Positions 54,870 to 63,335 of a DNA stretch of 64,000 nt are shown in pieces. The translations under genes and the position numbers were made by a program. How positions within the stretch are numbered: the first letter of the stretch is position 1; each line of letters starts with the position of its first letter. The DNA is from Staphylococcus carnosus (GTDB lineage Bacteria; Bacillota; Bacilli; Staphylococcales; Staphylococcaceae): positions 2,232,001 to 2,296,000 of the forward strand of contig NZ_UHCT01000001.1 in the NCBI RefSeq assembly GCF_900458435.1, read 5' to 3'. A model generated the notes under the pieces. That model made no database searches. It was not told where the DNA came from and worked only from the letters and a program-made list of their open reading frames with translations.

Positions 54870-56909
54870 TTAAGTTAAGCGATCTACTAAAATCATTTCA
54901 TCATAATTAATCGCTTCTCTTACTTTCAGTGCCGTTTTTTCACTTACTTCTCCTTCATCTACCAATTCATTTAATATATGACGTTGCTCACGTAATGCAT
55001 TCAGTTTAATTTTCGACATTGATTCATTATTTTTAGTATTAAAGAAATTAGATGGTGTCAGGTTATCTGTACGTAATAAATAACTATCTGCAATCGTACT
55101 GATTTCTAACTGATTATCTGAATTTGCTTCTTTGGATAATCGTTTAACCACGTTGTAATGCACAATTCGCATAATTTTTGAGATTTCTTTCAAGTTTTCT
55201 TTAATATCCAATGAAGATGACGCATTGGTTTGAATACGTACACGACGTCTTAAGAAACTGGCTTTAATTCTAATCCAAATACGTCTTAATAATGAAGCTT
55301 GGCGATAAACTTGAGTACGTTCTGCATAACGCATATAGTTATCAAAATCACTTTGAGAGATGCGTCCTTCTTTTGCTAAATCATCCAATGTTTTTGTTTC
55401 TGTATCAAAGGCAATACCTTGTAAACGTTCTAGTTCTTTTGAGTCTTCATCGTCATCATCTAATACTTTTAAGAAAGCGATACGATCATGATAATCTTTA
55501 ATCACATTCCCATATTTAAAAGAAGTTTCTGGTGTCGCATGCTGTCTTAAGTATTCAACTACATGTTCTAAAATATAAACACGTGTCTGCTTGAATGTCA
55601 TACCTTCTTGTTTCGCCTTTTTCATTGCAGGTGTCACAAGTGGTAAAAATACTTGCGCAATGACTAAACTTAAAATAACCATTCCTGAAGAAATGAAGAG
55701 CAAGTCATTTCGATAAATAAACGATTCATTTTCACCTAATATGAATGGCAATGTTAGTGCGATAGCCAAAGAAATGGTACCGTGCACGCCGCATAATGTC
55801 ATGATTAAAGCATACATGCTGCGTTTTGGTTTTTCAGAAGGTTTTTGAGGACCTCCCTCATTCATCGCTCTTTCAAAAGGACTGACTGGAAGGTAAAAAT
55901 AAGGATATAGAACATAAACCCATACGAAGCGGAATACATAAACAGCGAGTGCTATAACACCTGTTGTTGTAAGCAAGAACACAAGATTTTGCGGTTCAGT
56001 TTTAAGTATATTCACAACAACTTCCGGAACCATATAACCTAAAATAACAAATACAAAACCATTTAATGCATAACTCAATACGTTCCAAGTTTGTGTATAA
56101 CTCAACTGTAATTGTGTACTGACGTGTGTAATACGGTCTCTTTCAAATCCATGTACAAGACCAGCTACTACTGCCGCAATAATTCCTGAAGCATGGAATA
56201 CTTCTGCAATAAGATATGTCACAAATGGTGTCAGCAATTGAATAAAAATAAACATATTATTACTTTCTACACCACGTCTAGATAATGTTACGCGCAAACG
56301 TACAAGTGCAACACCAATAATCATACCAACAATCAAACCGCCGATAGCTGCAATTAAAAATTCACCAACAGCATGCGTGATTGAAAAAGTACCTGTAATC
56401 AATGCAGTTACAGCAATTTTGAAAGAAATGATACCTGCTGCATCATTTAACAAAGATTCACCTTCCAAAATTGTCATGGCACCTTTTGGTAATATCTTAC
56501 CTCTTGTAATTGCAGAAACTGCCACAGCATCTGTCGGACAAAGAATAGCTGCTAAAGCAAAACCTGCTGGCATTGGCAGATTAGGCCATACCCAGTGAAT
56601 AAAGAAACCCACACCGACTACAGTAGTGAATACTAAACCTAATGCCATCAGCATGACGGGTTTAATGTAACGCCGCAAACTAACGCGGGAAACTTGAACA
56701 CCTTCTACAAACAGTAATGGTGCGATCAAAGCAACCATAAATACTTCTGTATCAAAGTCAAAACTGACAGGGATTGGTGTTAAAAATAATAAAGCCCCTA
56801 AAATAATTTGGATAAATGCTAAAGGTACTTTAGGGAGAAATAGTGAATGAATTAAAGAACTTACGATTATTGCTGCTAAAAATATCAGCAAACCTTCAAC
56901 TATCTCCAA
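54870..56909 (-). CDS. CPA1-type Na+(K+)/H+ antiporter
   Basis: The 679-residue antiporter has about 12-13 helices, LCPTDAVAVSAI and EGESLLNDAAGII with the ion-coupling Asp pair (ND motif), and a long cytoplasmic C-terminal region (about 400-679), longer than minimal antiporters. It exports Na+ or K+ in exchange for protons. The start is TTG 56909 (MEIVEGLLIFL), with GAGGTGA a few bases upstream; an ATG at 56933 has no site. It is monocistronic. Confidence 0.87.
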   Translation of the reverse strand: MEIVEGLLIFLAAIIVSSLIHSLFLPKVPLAFIQIILGALLFLTPIPVSFDFDTEVFMVALIAPLLFVEGVQVSRVSLRRYIKPVMLMALGLVFTTVVGVGFFIHWVWPNLPMPAGFALAAILCPTDAVAVSAITRGKILPKGAMTILEGESLLNDAAGIISFKIAVTALITGTFSITHAVGEFLIAAIGGLIVGMIIGVALVRLRVTLSRRGVESNNMFIFIQLLTPFVTYLIAEVFHASGIIAAVVAGLVHGFERDRITHVSTQLQLSYTQTWNVLSYALNGFVFVILGYMVPEVVVNILKTEPQNLVFLLTTTGVIALAVYVFRFVWVYVLYPYFYLPVSPFERAMNEGGPQKPSEKPKRSMYALIMTLCGVHGTISLAIALTLPFILGENESFIYRNDLLFISSGMVILSLVIAQVFLPLVTPAMKKAKQEGMTFKQTRVYILEHVVEYLRQHATPETSFKYGNVIKDYHDRIAFLKVLDDDDEDSKELERLQGIAFDTETKTLDDLAKEGRISQSDFDNYMRYAERTQVYRQASLLRRIWIRIKASFLRRRVRIQTNASSSLDIKENLKEISKIMRIVHYNVVKRLSKEANSDNQLEISTIADSYLLRTDNLTPSNFFNTKNNESMSKIKLNALREQRHILNELVDEGEVSEKTALKVREAINYDEMILVDRLT

Positions 56910-57017
56910 ATCGTCACCTCTTTCTGTGTTCAATCATATGAAGTGGATGATAAAAGCTGATTCATTCAGTTTTTATCGTCTAGTTATAATAATACTATAT
57001 TTAATTGCACAAAATCT

Positions 57018-57140
57018 ATTTATATAACTTCAGTCGTGTTAAATCTTCGAACAAGCTTGCATTCCTACTCTAAAAGTGAAAGTTATGCAAAACAAGCTAC
57101 TAAAATATTTAGTAATCACTCTTTCTGAGGTTATATAAAT
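57018..57140. other. Structured inverted-repeat element in intergenic region
   Basis: ATTTATATAACTTCAG (57018-57033) and CTGAGGTTATATAAAT (57125-57140) pair over 16 bases with one G-U. Inside lie GCTTGCAT / ATGCAAAAC-type pairs and TACTAAA (57098-57104) / TTTAGTA (57108-57114). No gene overlaps. Role unknown; structured RNA or attachment remnant. Confidence 0.4.
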
Positions 57141-57276
57141 AGAAACATGGTAGTACTTTTTACCCGTTCTATGCCTTTGTTATTACAGTAACGAAAAAAT
57201 TTTATCTTTTTTTAAAAAAGGGTGTGCTTTTTTTAAACGAGAAACGATATATAGAGTGAGAAAGGAGGTCAGGCAA

Positions 57277-57480
57277 ATGAAAAAAATTAAAGATGTCGCT
57301 ATTACTTTGATTCACGAAGAATTAGGTGAAAACAGCAAAGTTGTACAAAAACGTCGTAAATTCTCTCGTTTGAACCCAGAAATCACTTCAAAAGAATTAT
57401 TAACATTTAAAAATGTGATTGAAAAATTAACTGGAGAAACGTACATCAATGTTGAAGTCACTACAGTAGAAACTTTATAA
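57277..57480 (+). CDS. DUF1659 family small protein
   Basis: The 67-residue protein (MKKIKDVAITLIHEELGENSK) has the short beta-strand-rich pattern of DUF1659: RKFSRLNPEITSKELLTFKNVIEKLTGE and a C-terminal YINVEVTTVETL. Function is unknown. AAAGGAGGT (57261-57269) is ideally placed for ATG 57277; the frame begins at 57256 but the upstream start is not supported. It is followed 14 bases later by a DUF2922 gene, a usual pair. Confidence 0.82.
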   Translation: MKKIKDVAITLIHEELGENSKVVQKRRKFSRLNPEITSKELLTFKNVIEKLTGETYINVEVTTVETL

Positions 57481-57494
57481 GAGGAGGAAACATA

Positions 57495-57707
57495 ATGTCT
57501 AAAACTTTAGAACTGATTTTTCTTAACGCAGCTAATAAACCCGTAAAATTACAAATTCCAGATTTAACACAAGATGTCAGTGAAGAAAGTGCACGAAATG
57601 CTATGAACACATTGTTAGAAACAAATGCACTTAATCCAACAGCTGGCAAACCTGTAGCTGTTAAAAGCGCACAAATTATTGAAAAAGAAACACATATTAT
57701 CTTTTAG
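57495..57707 (+). CDS. DUF2922 family small protein
   Basis: The 70-residue protein MSKTLELIFLNAANKPVKLQI with DVSEESARNAMNTLLE and AVKSAQIIEKETHIIF matches the DUF2922 pattern. No function is known. GAGGAGG precedes it by a few bases. It forms an operon with the DUF1659 gene and ends at a hairpin shared with the next, convergent gene. Confidence 0.82.
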   Translation: MSKTLELIFLNAANKPVKLQIPDLTQDVSEESARNAMNTLLETNALNPTAGKPVAVKSAQIIEKETHIIF

Positions 57708-57714
57708 AACAAAT

Positions 57715-57753
57715 TGCCGAGTATACTCATGGTTTGAGTATGCTCGGTTTTTC
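57715..57753. terminator. Terminator after the DUF1659-DUF2922 pair
   Basis: CCGAGTATACTCA (57717 on) / TGAGTATGCTCGG (to 57747), followed by T5. Confidence 0.85.
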
Positions 57754-57982
57754 ATTCTACTTCTCTAGGTTTGACAATATCCCCGAACAAAATACGCTTG
57801 TCTCCCAGTTTTTTACAAATGGAATAATCATCATACACGTCAATGACTTGTGCTAAGTTTTTGTAAGCAAGTTTAGGATTGAGTACTTCAATAAATTGTT
57901 GGGTTTGAATTTGAGCATTCTGCCCAGCATCTATAAAGAAAGTGTCTTCATCGAGTACACGAATAATCGATATATTACGCAT
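57752..57982 (-). CDS. Hypothetical protein, 76 aa
   Basis: I do not recognise the family. The 76-residue protein begins MRNISIIRVLDEDTFFIDAGQN and has an alternating beta pattern (small barrel-like) with TQQFIEVLNPKLAYKNLAQVIDVYDDYSICKKLG. No signal or membrane segment. GGGAGG lies seven bases before ATG 57982; an upstream in-frame ATG at 58009 lacks such a site. It is convergent with the DUF2922 gene. Confidence 0.62.
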   Translation of the reverse strand: MRNISIIRVLDEDTFFIDAGQNAQIQTQQFIEVLNPKLAYKNLAQVIDVYDDYSICKKLGDKRILFGDIVKPREVE

Positions 57983-58225
57983 ATTAAATCCTCCCTTTCT
58001 TACTTTCATTAAGTTTTATCACTCAACTCTTATTTTACCAAATTATATATAGATATATTGAAAAAATCTACATTTTTTACAATTATCAAATAAAAAGTGT
58101 CTTAAAAAACAATAAATTAAAAAGCAATACAAGTTATCGTTGATATATATCATCTAACCATTGTTTGCCTTCACTAAGTGTGATAAAGTTGGGTAACTGA
58201 TTGCAAACAATAAAGGAGGGATTTA

Positions 58226-59158
58226 ATGATACTATTATTACTTTTAGGCTTAGTAGCGGGTACAATGGTTCCGATTCAAACTTCAATCAACTCTCGTTTG
58301 ATTGAATATACACGTTCATCATTTTATGCTTCTACTATTTCTTTCGCCGTCGGTTCACTCTTTTTAGTAATTGTAAACCTGATTGTTAATCCAAGTGTAT
58401 TTAACGTCAATTATTATCATTTTGATTTTAACTACACTTGGATTACAGGCGGTATTTTAGGCGTTATTTTCTTAACAGGAAACTTGATTCTATTTCCAAG
58501 ACTCGGTGCATCACTGACAGTTATTATCACAATCGCTGGACAAATCGTAATGGGTGTTCTTATTGACACTTTCGGATGGTTTGGTGCGAATACAGAACCT
58601 TTCACATTCTTGAAGCTTTGCGGTATTATACTCCTCTTCTTCGGTATTTTTATTATGAATTATACTAAACAGAAGGCCGCAACTGAAACGCAAAGCAATC
58701 CCCTAGCGTTAATATTGTGGTTAGCCATTGGCTTTTCATTTGGATTTGCGCCGCCAATCCAAACAGCAATCAACAGCCAACTAGGACAAACTGTACAAAG
58801 CCCATTCCTTGCTTCATTTATTTCATTCTTTGTGGGTACCATCGCATTATTCATTATCACATTAATTATGAATCGTTCACTGAAAATGCGTGCACACTCA
58901 CCTGAAAGTGGAAAAATAAAATGGTTTTACTTTATTGGCGGTATTTTAGGCGTTGTATTTGTGACTGCAAATATTATTTTAATGCCGCATTTAGGTGCTG
59001 CTTTAACAACAATCATCGCGATGCTCGGACAAATGTTGATGGGTGTCTTAATTGATCACTTTGCTTTACTTGGAGCACCACGCAATCGTATTTCGGTACG
59101 TAAATGTGTAGGTATCGTATGTATCATTATTGGAATTGTTATCCTAAGATTATTCTAG
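58226..59158 (+). CDS. DMT-family transporter with two fused YdcZ/DUF606 domains
   Basis: The 310-residue, ten-helix protein is an internal duplication: PIQTSINSRL in repeat 1 (from about residue 17) and PIQTAINSQL in repeat 2 (from about 175), each followed by GGILGV(I/V)F and GQ(I/M)(V/L)MGVLIDxF segments. Family proteins of this sort are putative effluxers. AAAGGAGGG precedes the ATG. Most relatives are single domains, so the fusion is notable. Confidence 0.85.
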   Translation: MILLLLLGLVAGTMVPIQTSINSRLIEYTRSSFYASTISFAVGSLFLVIVNLIVNPSVFNVNYYHFDFNYTWITGGILGVIFLTGNLILFPRLGASLTVIITIAGQIVMGVLIDTFGWFGANTEPFTFLKLCGIILLFFGIFIMNYTKQKAATETQSNPLALILWLAIGFSFGFAPPIQTAINSQLGQTVQSPFLASFISFFVGTIALFIITLIMNRSLKMRAHSPESGKIKWFYFIGGILGVVFVTANIILMPHLGAALTTIIAMLGQMLMGVLIDHFALLGAPRNRISVRKCVGIVCIIIGIVILRLF

Positions 59159-59277
59159 GATGCAATTCCTATTTTTTATCAAAAATAGAGATAAATTTTT
59201 CGTTTTTATACGTTGCACAAATCCATAACATCATTGTATAATAATATTCAAATAAAATATTATGAGGTGATTTATAT

Positions 59278-60195
59278 TTGAAATACTCTCTCCGGTTGAT
59301 AGTGCTAATTTCTATCCTCTTATTAACACTTATCTCCGTCGGAATATACGCCGTGTTCCGACATCAACATCTCCAGGCACAAAAGCCCTCTAAAACTTAC
59401 ACCGTCGCGTATAACCATCCACTTACTTTTACGGGTAATCAACAAGCACAGTATACTCAAACACTTATATATCATTCTGAATATGGTAAAATTCATGATT
59501 GGTTTATTCAATCAGATAAAGCAGTTAAGAAAAACGCACCTGTTTTGGAATACTATAACTTTAAAGCAGAACAGAAATTGACAGCATTACGTAAACAACT
59601 TGTTGCACTTGATAAAAAACCTGATCAATTGCCGCTCCGCACATTTTTAGAACAGCAATTTTATCTCACACAAACAGCGCTCAGAATACAAGAAAACAGT
59701 ATATTTGAAGGTAAATTGCATATCATTGAACCTTATCCCTCACTAAACAATGAAGTTTTTGCTGAAATTTACAGCAACAAGAGAATTATCCAATGCACTA
59801 TCGATGAGAAAATACGTCATCAATTAAAAAACAATCAAGAAGTAGAAATACAACCTCATTCAGGATCATCATTTAAAGGTAGAATCATTAAAATTGATAC
59901 CTTCCCTACAACATCTACCTTCAATTCAGATGCTCCAGCAAAATACAAAGTTGCAATTTCCACCGATGCATCCTATCCAATAGGTACACACTTTAAAATT
60001 TCCGTTTCCACACACCTAATCTCTTTACCAAAAGATGTTCTATATGATAAAAATTCGGTTATAATAAAAAAAGATAAGAAAATGGTTAAAAGAATTATTA
60101 AATATCGGGAAAAATCGGGTATGGTTATTATTAGTGAAGGTCTATTACCAGGCGAAAAAGTTATTGCCCAATCAAAAAACTTCACGTTTAACTAA
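59278..60195 (+). CDS. Membrane-anchored HlyD/RND-adaptor-like protein, stand-alone
   Basis: The 305-residue protein has one N-terminal membrane helix (about 7-28), then a periplasmic-type membrane-fusion architecture: barrel-like SDKAVKKNAPVLEYYNF, a short coiled coil (about 98-135; QKLTALRKQLVALDKK) and beta-barrel segments ending GLLPGEKVIAQSKNFTF. It looks like an efflux adaptor (YknX/VraA-like), but no permease or ATPase is next to it. TTG 59278 follows GAGGTGA. Partner unknown. Confidence 0.75.
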   Translation: MKYSLRLIVLISILLLTLISVGIYAVFRHQHLQAQKPSKTYTVAYNHPLTFTGNQQAQYTQTLIYHSEYGKIHDWFIQSDKAVKKNAPVLEYYNFKAEQKLTALRKQLVALDKKPDQLPLRTFLEQQFYLTQTALRIQENSIFEGKLHIIEPYPSLNNEVFAEIYSNKRIIQCTIDEKIRHQLKNNQEVEIQPHSGSSFKGRIIKIDTFPTTSTFNSDAPAKYKVAISTDASYPIGTHFKISVSTHLISLPKDVLYDKNSVIIKKDKKMVKRIIKYREKSGMVIISEGLLPGEKVIAQSKNFTFN

Positions 60196-60525
60196 TGATT
60201 TTATATAATTATCCTATGCAATTACGTTTACAAACAAAAATCAGAATCTAATTATTTAATTTCTCATAATTCAAATGATGTTCAATAAGTTAAGTGCTTA
60301 AAATGGTAACTTTTTAAAAGTACATCTTTACGAAAAAACTATACTTTTATAATGTTTTTTGTTTACATTTCATTTTTATTTAGTTATAATTAAATAAATA
60401 ATAGAGACTTGAATATTTTAATATACCATTCAAGCCTTGTATTATGCATATCAGTGTTAATAAATGCTTGTTTGTGAGCGTTATTAATAAATATAGGGAA
60501 CTGTTATAATAAGGGAGGATTACAC
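60196..60525. promoter_or_regulatory. sarA upstream region
   Basis: AT-rich 330-bp region. TTTACA (60362-60367), 17 bases, TATAAT (60385-60390) is a good distal promoter. A second TATAAT at 60505-60510 is close to the GGGAGG ribosome site and lacks a good -35. S. aureus sarA has three promoters; which ones correspond is not readable. Confidence 0.65.
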
Positions 60526-60900
60526 ATGGCCGTTTCTAAAATTAAAAATTCATCTGATTTACTAGTTATGGTAACTTATGCAGATAAAATGAAAAGTATC
60601 ATTAAGAAAGAATTCTCAATCAGTTTTGAAGAATTTGCTGTTTTAACTTTCATCAGTCAATCTGATGACAGCGAATACTATCTTAAAGATATTATCAACC
60701 ACTTAAACTACAAACAACCACAAGTTGTTAAAGCAGTTAAAAATCTTTCTCAAGAAGATTACTTCGATAAAAAACGTAACGAACAAGATGAAAGAACAGT
60801 CTTAATTTTAGTTAATAGCAAACAACGCGAAAAAATTAATGAGTTATTAAACAGAATTAATGAACGCATTGTAAAAGCTAACAAAGAAGTTAAAATCTAA
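60526..60900 (+). CDS. sarA: SarA, global staphylococcal regulator
   Basis: The 124-residue regulator has the winged HTH of the SarA family, with [46 protein letters not shown] highly conserved (DER motif in the wing). It binds AT-rich sites near agr, tst and biofilm genes. GGGAGG precedes the ATG. Length equals S. aureus SarA. It is monocistronic. Confidence 0.97.
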   Translation: MAVSKIKNSSDLLVMVTYADKMKSIIKKEFSISFEEFAVLTFISQSDDSEYYLKDIINHLNYKQPQVVKAVKNLSQEDYFDKKRNEQDERTVLILVNSKQREKINELLNRINERIVKANKEVKI

Positions 60901-60913
60901 TTCTATTTTATTG

Positions 60914-60948
60914 GGGACTTTCAACTAATGCTTGAAAGTCTTTTTTTA
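60914..60948 (+). terminator. sarA terminator
   Basis: GACTTTCAA (60916-60924) / TTGAAAGTC (60932-60940) followed by T7. Confidence 0.9.
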
Positions 60949-60957
60949 TATGCAAAT

Positions 60958-60997
60958 GAGGTCGAAATCCAACTAGATTTTAGTTGATTTCGACCTC
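60958..60997 (-). terminator. Hairpin downstream of the 237-aa membrane protein
   Basis: GAGGTCGAAATCCAACTA (60958-60975) pairs with TAGTTGATTTCGACCTC (60981-60997) with one bulge; modest T content on the minus strand. Confidence 0.7.
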
Positions 60998-61000
60998 ATT

Positions 61001-61714
61001 TCATTTATCTCTTGTGGATAGTCTAATAGAGTAATAAATAATTACCGCTAAAATCAATACCCAAATAAGAACTGTACCTATTTGCGCTGCATTAGGATTG
61101 ACGATGACTGCATCAATTGTTTTTTGTGTTAATAATAATCCTATACCTGTAAACTCCAATCGCTTATAGTATAGTCCTGCAATACTAATGATGATTCCAG
61201 CAAAAAACACAAATATATGCGCATATTTTGTAACAACAAATACGCCTAAATCAATATTGAATGCATGTAATCCTACTAATACTGCAGCGATGATAATAAT
61301 CATCCATCCTAATAATACATCGATTCGATTACTGTAAAGATAGTTTTTCTTCACAATCCTGAAGTAAATCATAACCGTTGCCGGTAAAACAAGCAGACAA
61401 TAAATAATAGACAACCCAGTTGCTGCTTGAAATGGAACAAACTGCTTATCATATAAATACGAAATCAAAAGAAAGTTTACGATAAAAAATAAAATCGGAT
61501 TGAGTTGAAGACCGAATAAGTTACGTTGTATAGTCAAAATAATTTCAGCTGGAGCTTTACGTCGATACTCAATATAATCTTCATCTTTTGCTTCCGATTT
61601 ATGCAGATCTTCTCTTAAATTCTCTTTAATATCATCAATCATATTAGGAGAAAGGCCTTTATAATTAAAATAATCGCCAATATTTTCCAATAAAATTTTA
61701 TCATTCGGTCGCAT
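61001..61714 (-). CDS. Integral membrane protein, 237 aa, unnamed family
   Basis: The protein has a hydrophilic N-terminal helical region (about 1-65; NDKILLENIGDYFNYKGLSPNMIDDIKENLREDLHKSE) and five or six membrane helices. The N-terminus resembles HAAS/DUF1129-like regions that precede membrane domains, as in the gene at 2666, but no domain name is secure. AGGAG-type ribosome site precedes ATG 61714. Function unknown. It lies downstream of the secreted antigen-like gene on the same strand. Confidence 0.7.
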   Translation of the reverse strand: MRPNDKILLENIGDYFNYKGLSPNMIDDIKENLREDLHKSEAKDEDYIEYRRKAPAEIILTIQRNLFGLQLNPILFFIVNFLLISYLYDKQFVPFQAATGLSIIYCLLVLPATVMIYFRIVKKNYLYSNRIDVLLGWMIIIIAAVLVGLHAFNIDLGVFVVTKYAHIFVFFAGIIISIAGLYYKRLEFTGIGLLLTQKTIDAVIVNPNAAQIGTVLIWVLILAVIIYYSIRLSTRDK

Positions 61715-61787
61715 AAGGAGTCTCCTTTAAATTTGCTATCTCTATCAATTTATCATTTCACAGATAATTTTTCTACTTTAGAAATTT

Positions 61788-61826
61788 AAAAGGGTTGCTG
61801 AATTCTGTTTGTTCAGCAACCCTTAC
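61788..61826 (-). terminator. Terminator after the secreted protein gene
   Basis: AAGGGTTGCTGAA (61790-61802) / TTCAGCAACCCTT (61812-61824), with A-rich left flank. Confidence 0.85.
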
Positions 61827-61835
61827 TATTATTTA

Positions 61836-62342
61836 TTATTTTTCAATATCAATACGATAAAGTTTTAAGTTTCTATCTTTTGGAGATTCTGTACCAAATT
61901 GATAAACAGTTTTTCCATCTTTAACATAACCGAAGTTGCCTGTTCTATCATCGTAATGATAACGCCATTTAACAGTATTACCTAATTGGTGGCGTACTTC
62001 TTTGAATGTAGGTCCATCAGGTTTATTGTATTCCATTGAAATACGTTTTATTACACCATGGTCTTTTTGACCATCTGCAGTAACAATCATAAAGCCTTTA
62101 GAAGTTTTAAACTCATAATAATGCTCAGTTTTATCAGGTTTGTAAGAATATCCAGTCGCTTTTTGTGTTTTTAAGACATCTTGGATGTTTTCTCCCAATC
62201 TCACACCTTCTAGTGATTGATCACCATGGTGGATTTGTTGAACATTTTGAATGGTATTGCCAGATGCTGCGTCTGCTTGGCTCATACCTAAACCAGTGAT
62301 GACTGTTGCAGAAACGATAGCTGCTGATAATATTTTTTTCAT
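61836..62342 (-). CDS. Secreted protein of staphylococcal antigen type
   Basis: The 168-residue protein has a signal peptide (MKKILSAAIVSATVITGLG ... ADA, cleavage near residue 25-28). The mature part looks beta-rich with repeated segments (GVRLGENIQDVLKTQKATGYSY; VRHQLGNTVKWRYHYDD), each ending in an aromatic pattern, suggestive of two repeats of a BLIP-like fold. ATG 62342 follows AAAGGAG. Similar proteins near sarA in S. aureus have no known role. Confidence 0.75.
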   Translation of the reverse strand: MKKILSAAIVSATVITGLGMSQADAASGNTIQNVQQIHHGDQSLEGVRLGENIQDVLKTQKATGYSYKPDKTEHYYEFKTSKGFMIVTADGQKDHGVIKRISMEYNKPDGPTFKEVRHQLGNTVKWRYHYDDRTGNFGYVKDGKTVYQFGTESPKDRNLKLYRIDIEK

Positions 62343-62507
62343 AAGCACTAACTCCTTTGTAATCTATATTTCTGTATCTTGTGCTTTACTTAATTTTACT
62401 ATACCCTGAAATAGTATTACAGTAATCAGTCTGAAGTTGTAACTTTTTGTAATATTTTTCAATTTTGTGTCATTTCATTAATCTTTAAATAATGAGTTTA
62501 ATTAATA

Positions 62508-63335
62508 TTATTTATTTGAAGTATGAAGCCTTTTTTGTTCATCATTCATTACTTCCTTAACATTAAAGAAAGCTGTAACCACTTCTAAAAAACTTCTCAT
62601 TTCTTCAGCCATCGGATATAAGCCAGATTGTTTAAATGTTTCTAATTGTGCATCTGGAATTTCATGTAAAAATGTTTCGATATCTTCTGATGTAGAGCGT
62701 TCATCATATTTACCTGCTATAATCAATGTCGGAGCTTTGACTTCATTTAATTCTAAACCGATATGATCTCTCGTAAATGATTGTTTTACAGCATTCTTTT
62801 CATAATCTGTCATGAGACCAGTTGTATCTGCAATATTTTTCGAGAATTTTTTAATTTTTTTCAATGATCCATAAGTATGTTTATCTAAAAACTTCTCTTG
62901 TTTCTCATCTTCCCAAGTTCTGATTTTATCAGCATATTTTTTAAACAAACGTTCAGCGGGCAATTCCTTTTGAACAGTTGTTGGATTAACTAATACAAGT
63001 CCATCTGTATATTCTGGATGCTTAACAGCAAAGTCTGCTGCGATGGAAGCACCTAATTCTTGGCCGATAAAAAAGGCATGACGAATGTATAAGAAATCCA
63101 TCAATTCTTTAACATCTGAAGCATATGTTTCAAAATCAATATGCAGCGGTTTGTCAGAAAAACCATGGCCTCGTAAATCAATTAATACAATTTGATATGA
63201 ACTTGATAGTTTTTCAGCAATTTGATTGAAAATGGAATAATTTTCAAATGCAGAATGTATCATTACTATAGGTTGGCCGCTTCCCATTGTTTCATAATTA
63301 AGTGCTGTATCATCTTTCGTCGTATATAGTTCCAT
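62508..63335 (-). CDS. Alpha/beta-hydrolase-fold protein lacking nucleophile and histidine
   Basis: The 275-residue protein has the fold pattern GSGQPIVMIHSAF (oxyanion region) and DLRGHGFSDKP, but the nucleophile elbow reads IGQELGAS, so the position that is usually Ser is Glu93. The C-terminal GHxP-type His motif reads SGLYPMAEE, so the catalytic His appears to be Leu. Asp in AGKYDERS remains. It may be a non-enzymatic binder or use another mechanism. ATG 63335 overlaps the HAD stop by 26 bases, so the two are coupled. Confidence 0.82.
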   Translation of the reverse strand: MELYTTKDDTALNYETMGSGQPIVMIHSAFENYSIFNQIAEKLSSSYQIVLIDLRGHGFSDKPLHIDFETYASDVKELMDFLYIRHAFFIGQELGASIAADFAVKHPEYTDGLVLVNPTTVQKELPAERLFKKYADKIRTWEDEKQEKFLDKHTYGSLKKIKKFSKNIADTTGLMTDYEKNAVKQSFTRDHIGLELNEVKAPTLIIAGKYDERSTSEDIETFLHEIPDAQLETFKQSGLYPMAEEMRSFLEVVTAFFNVKEVMNDEQKRLHTSNK

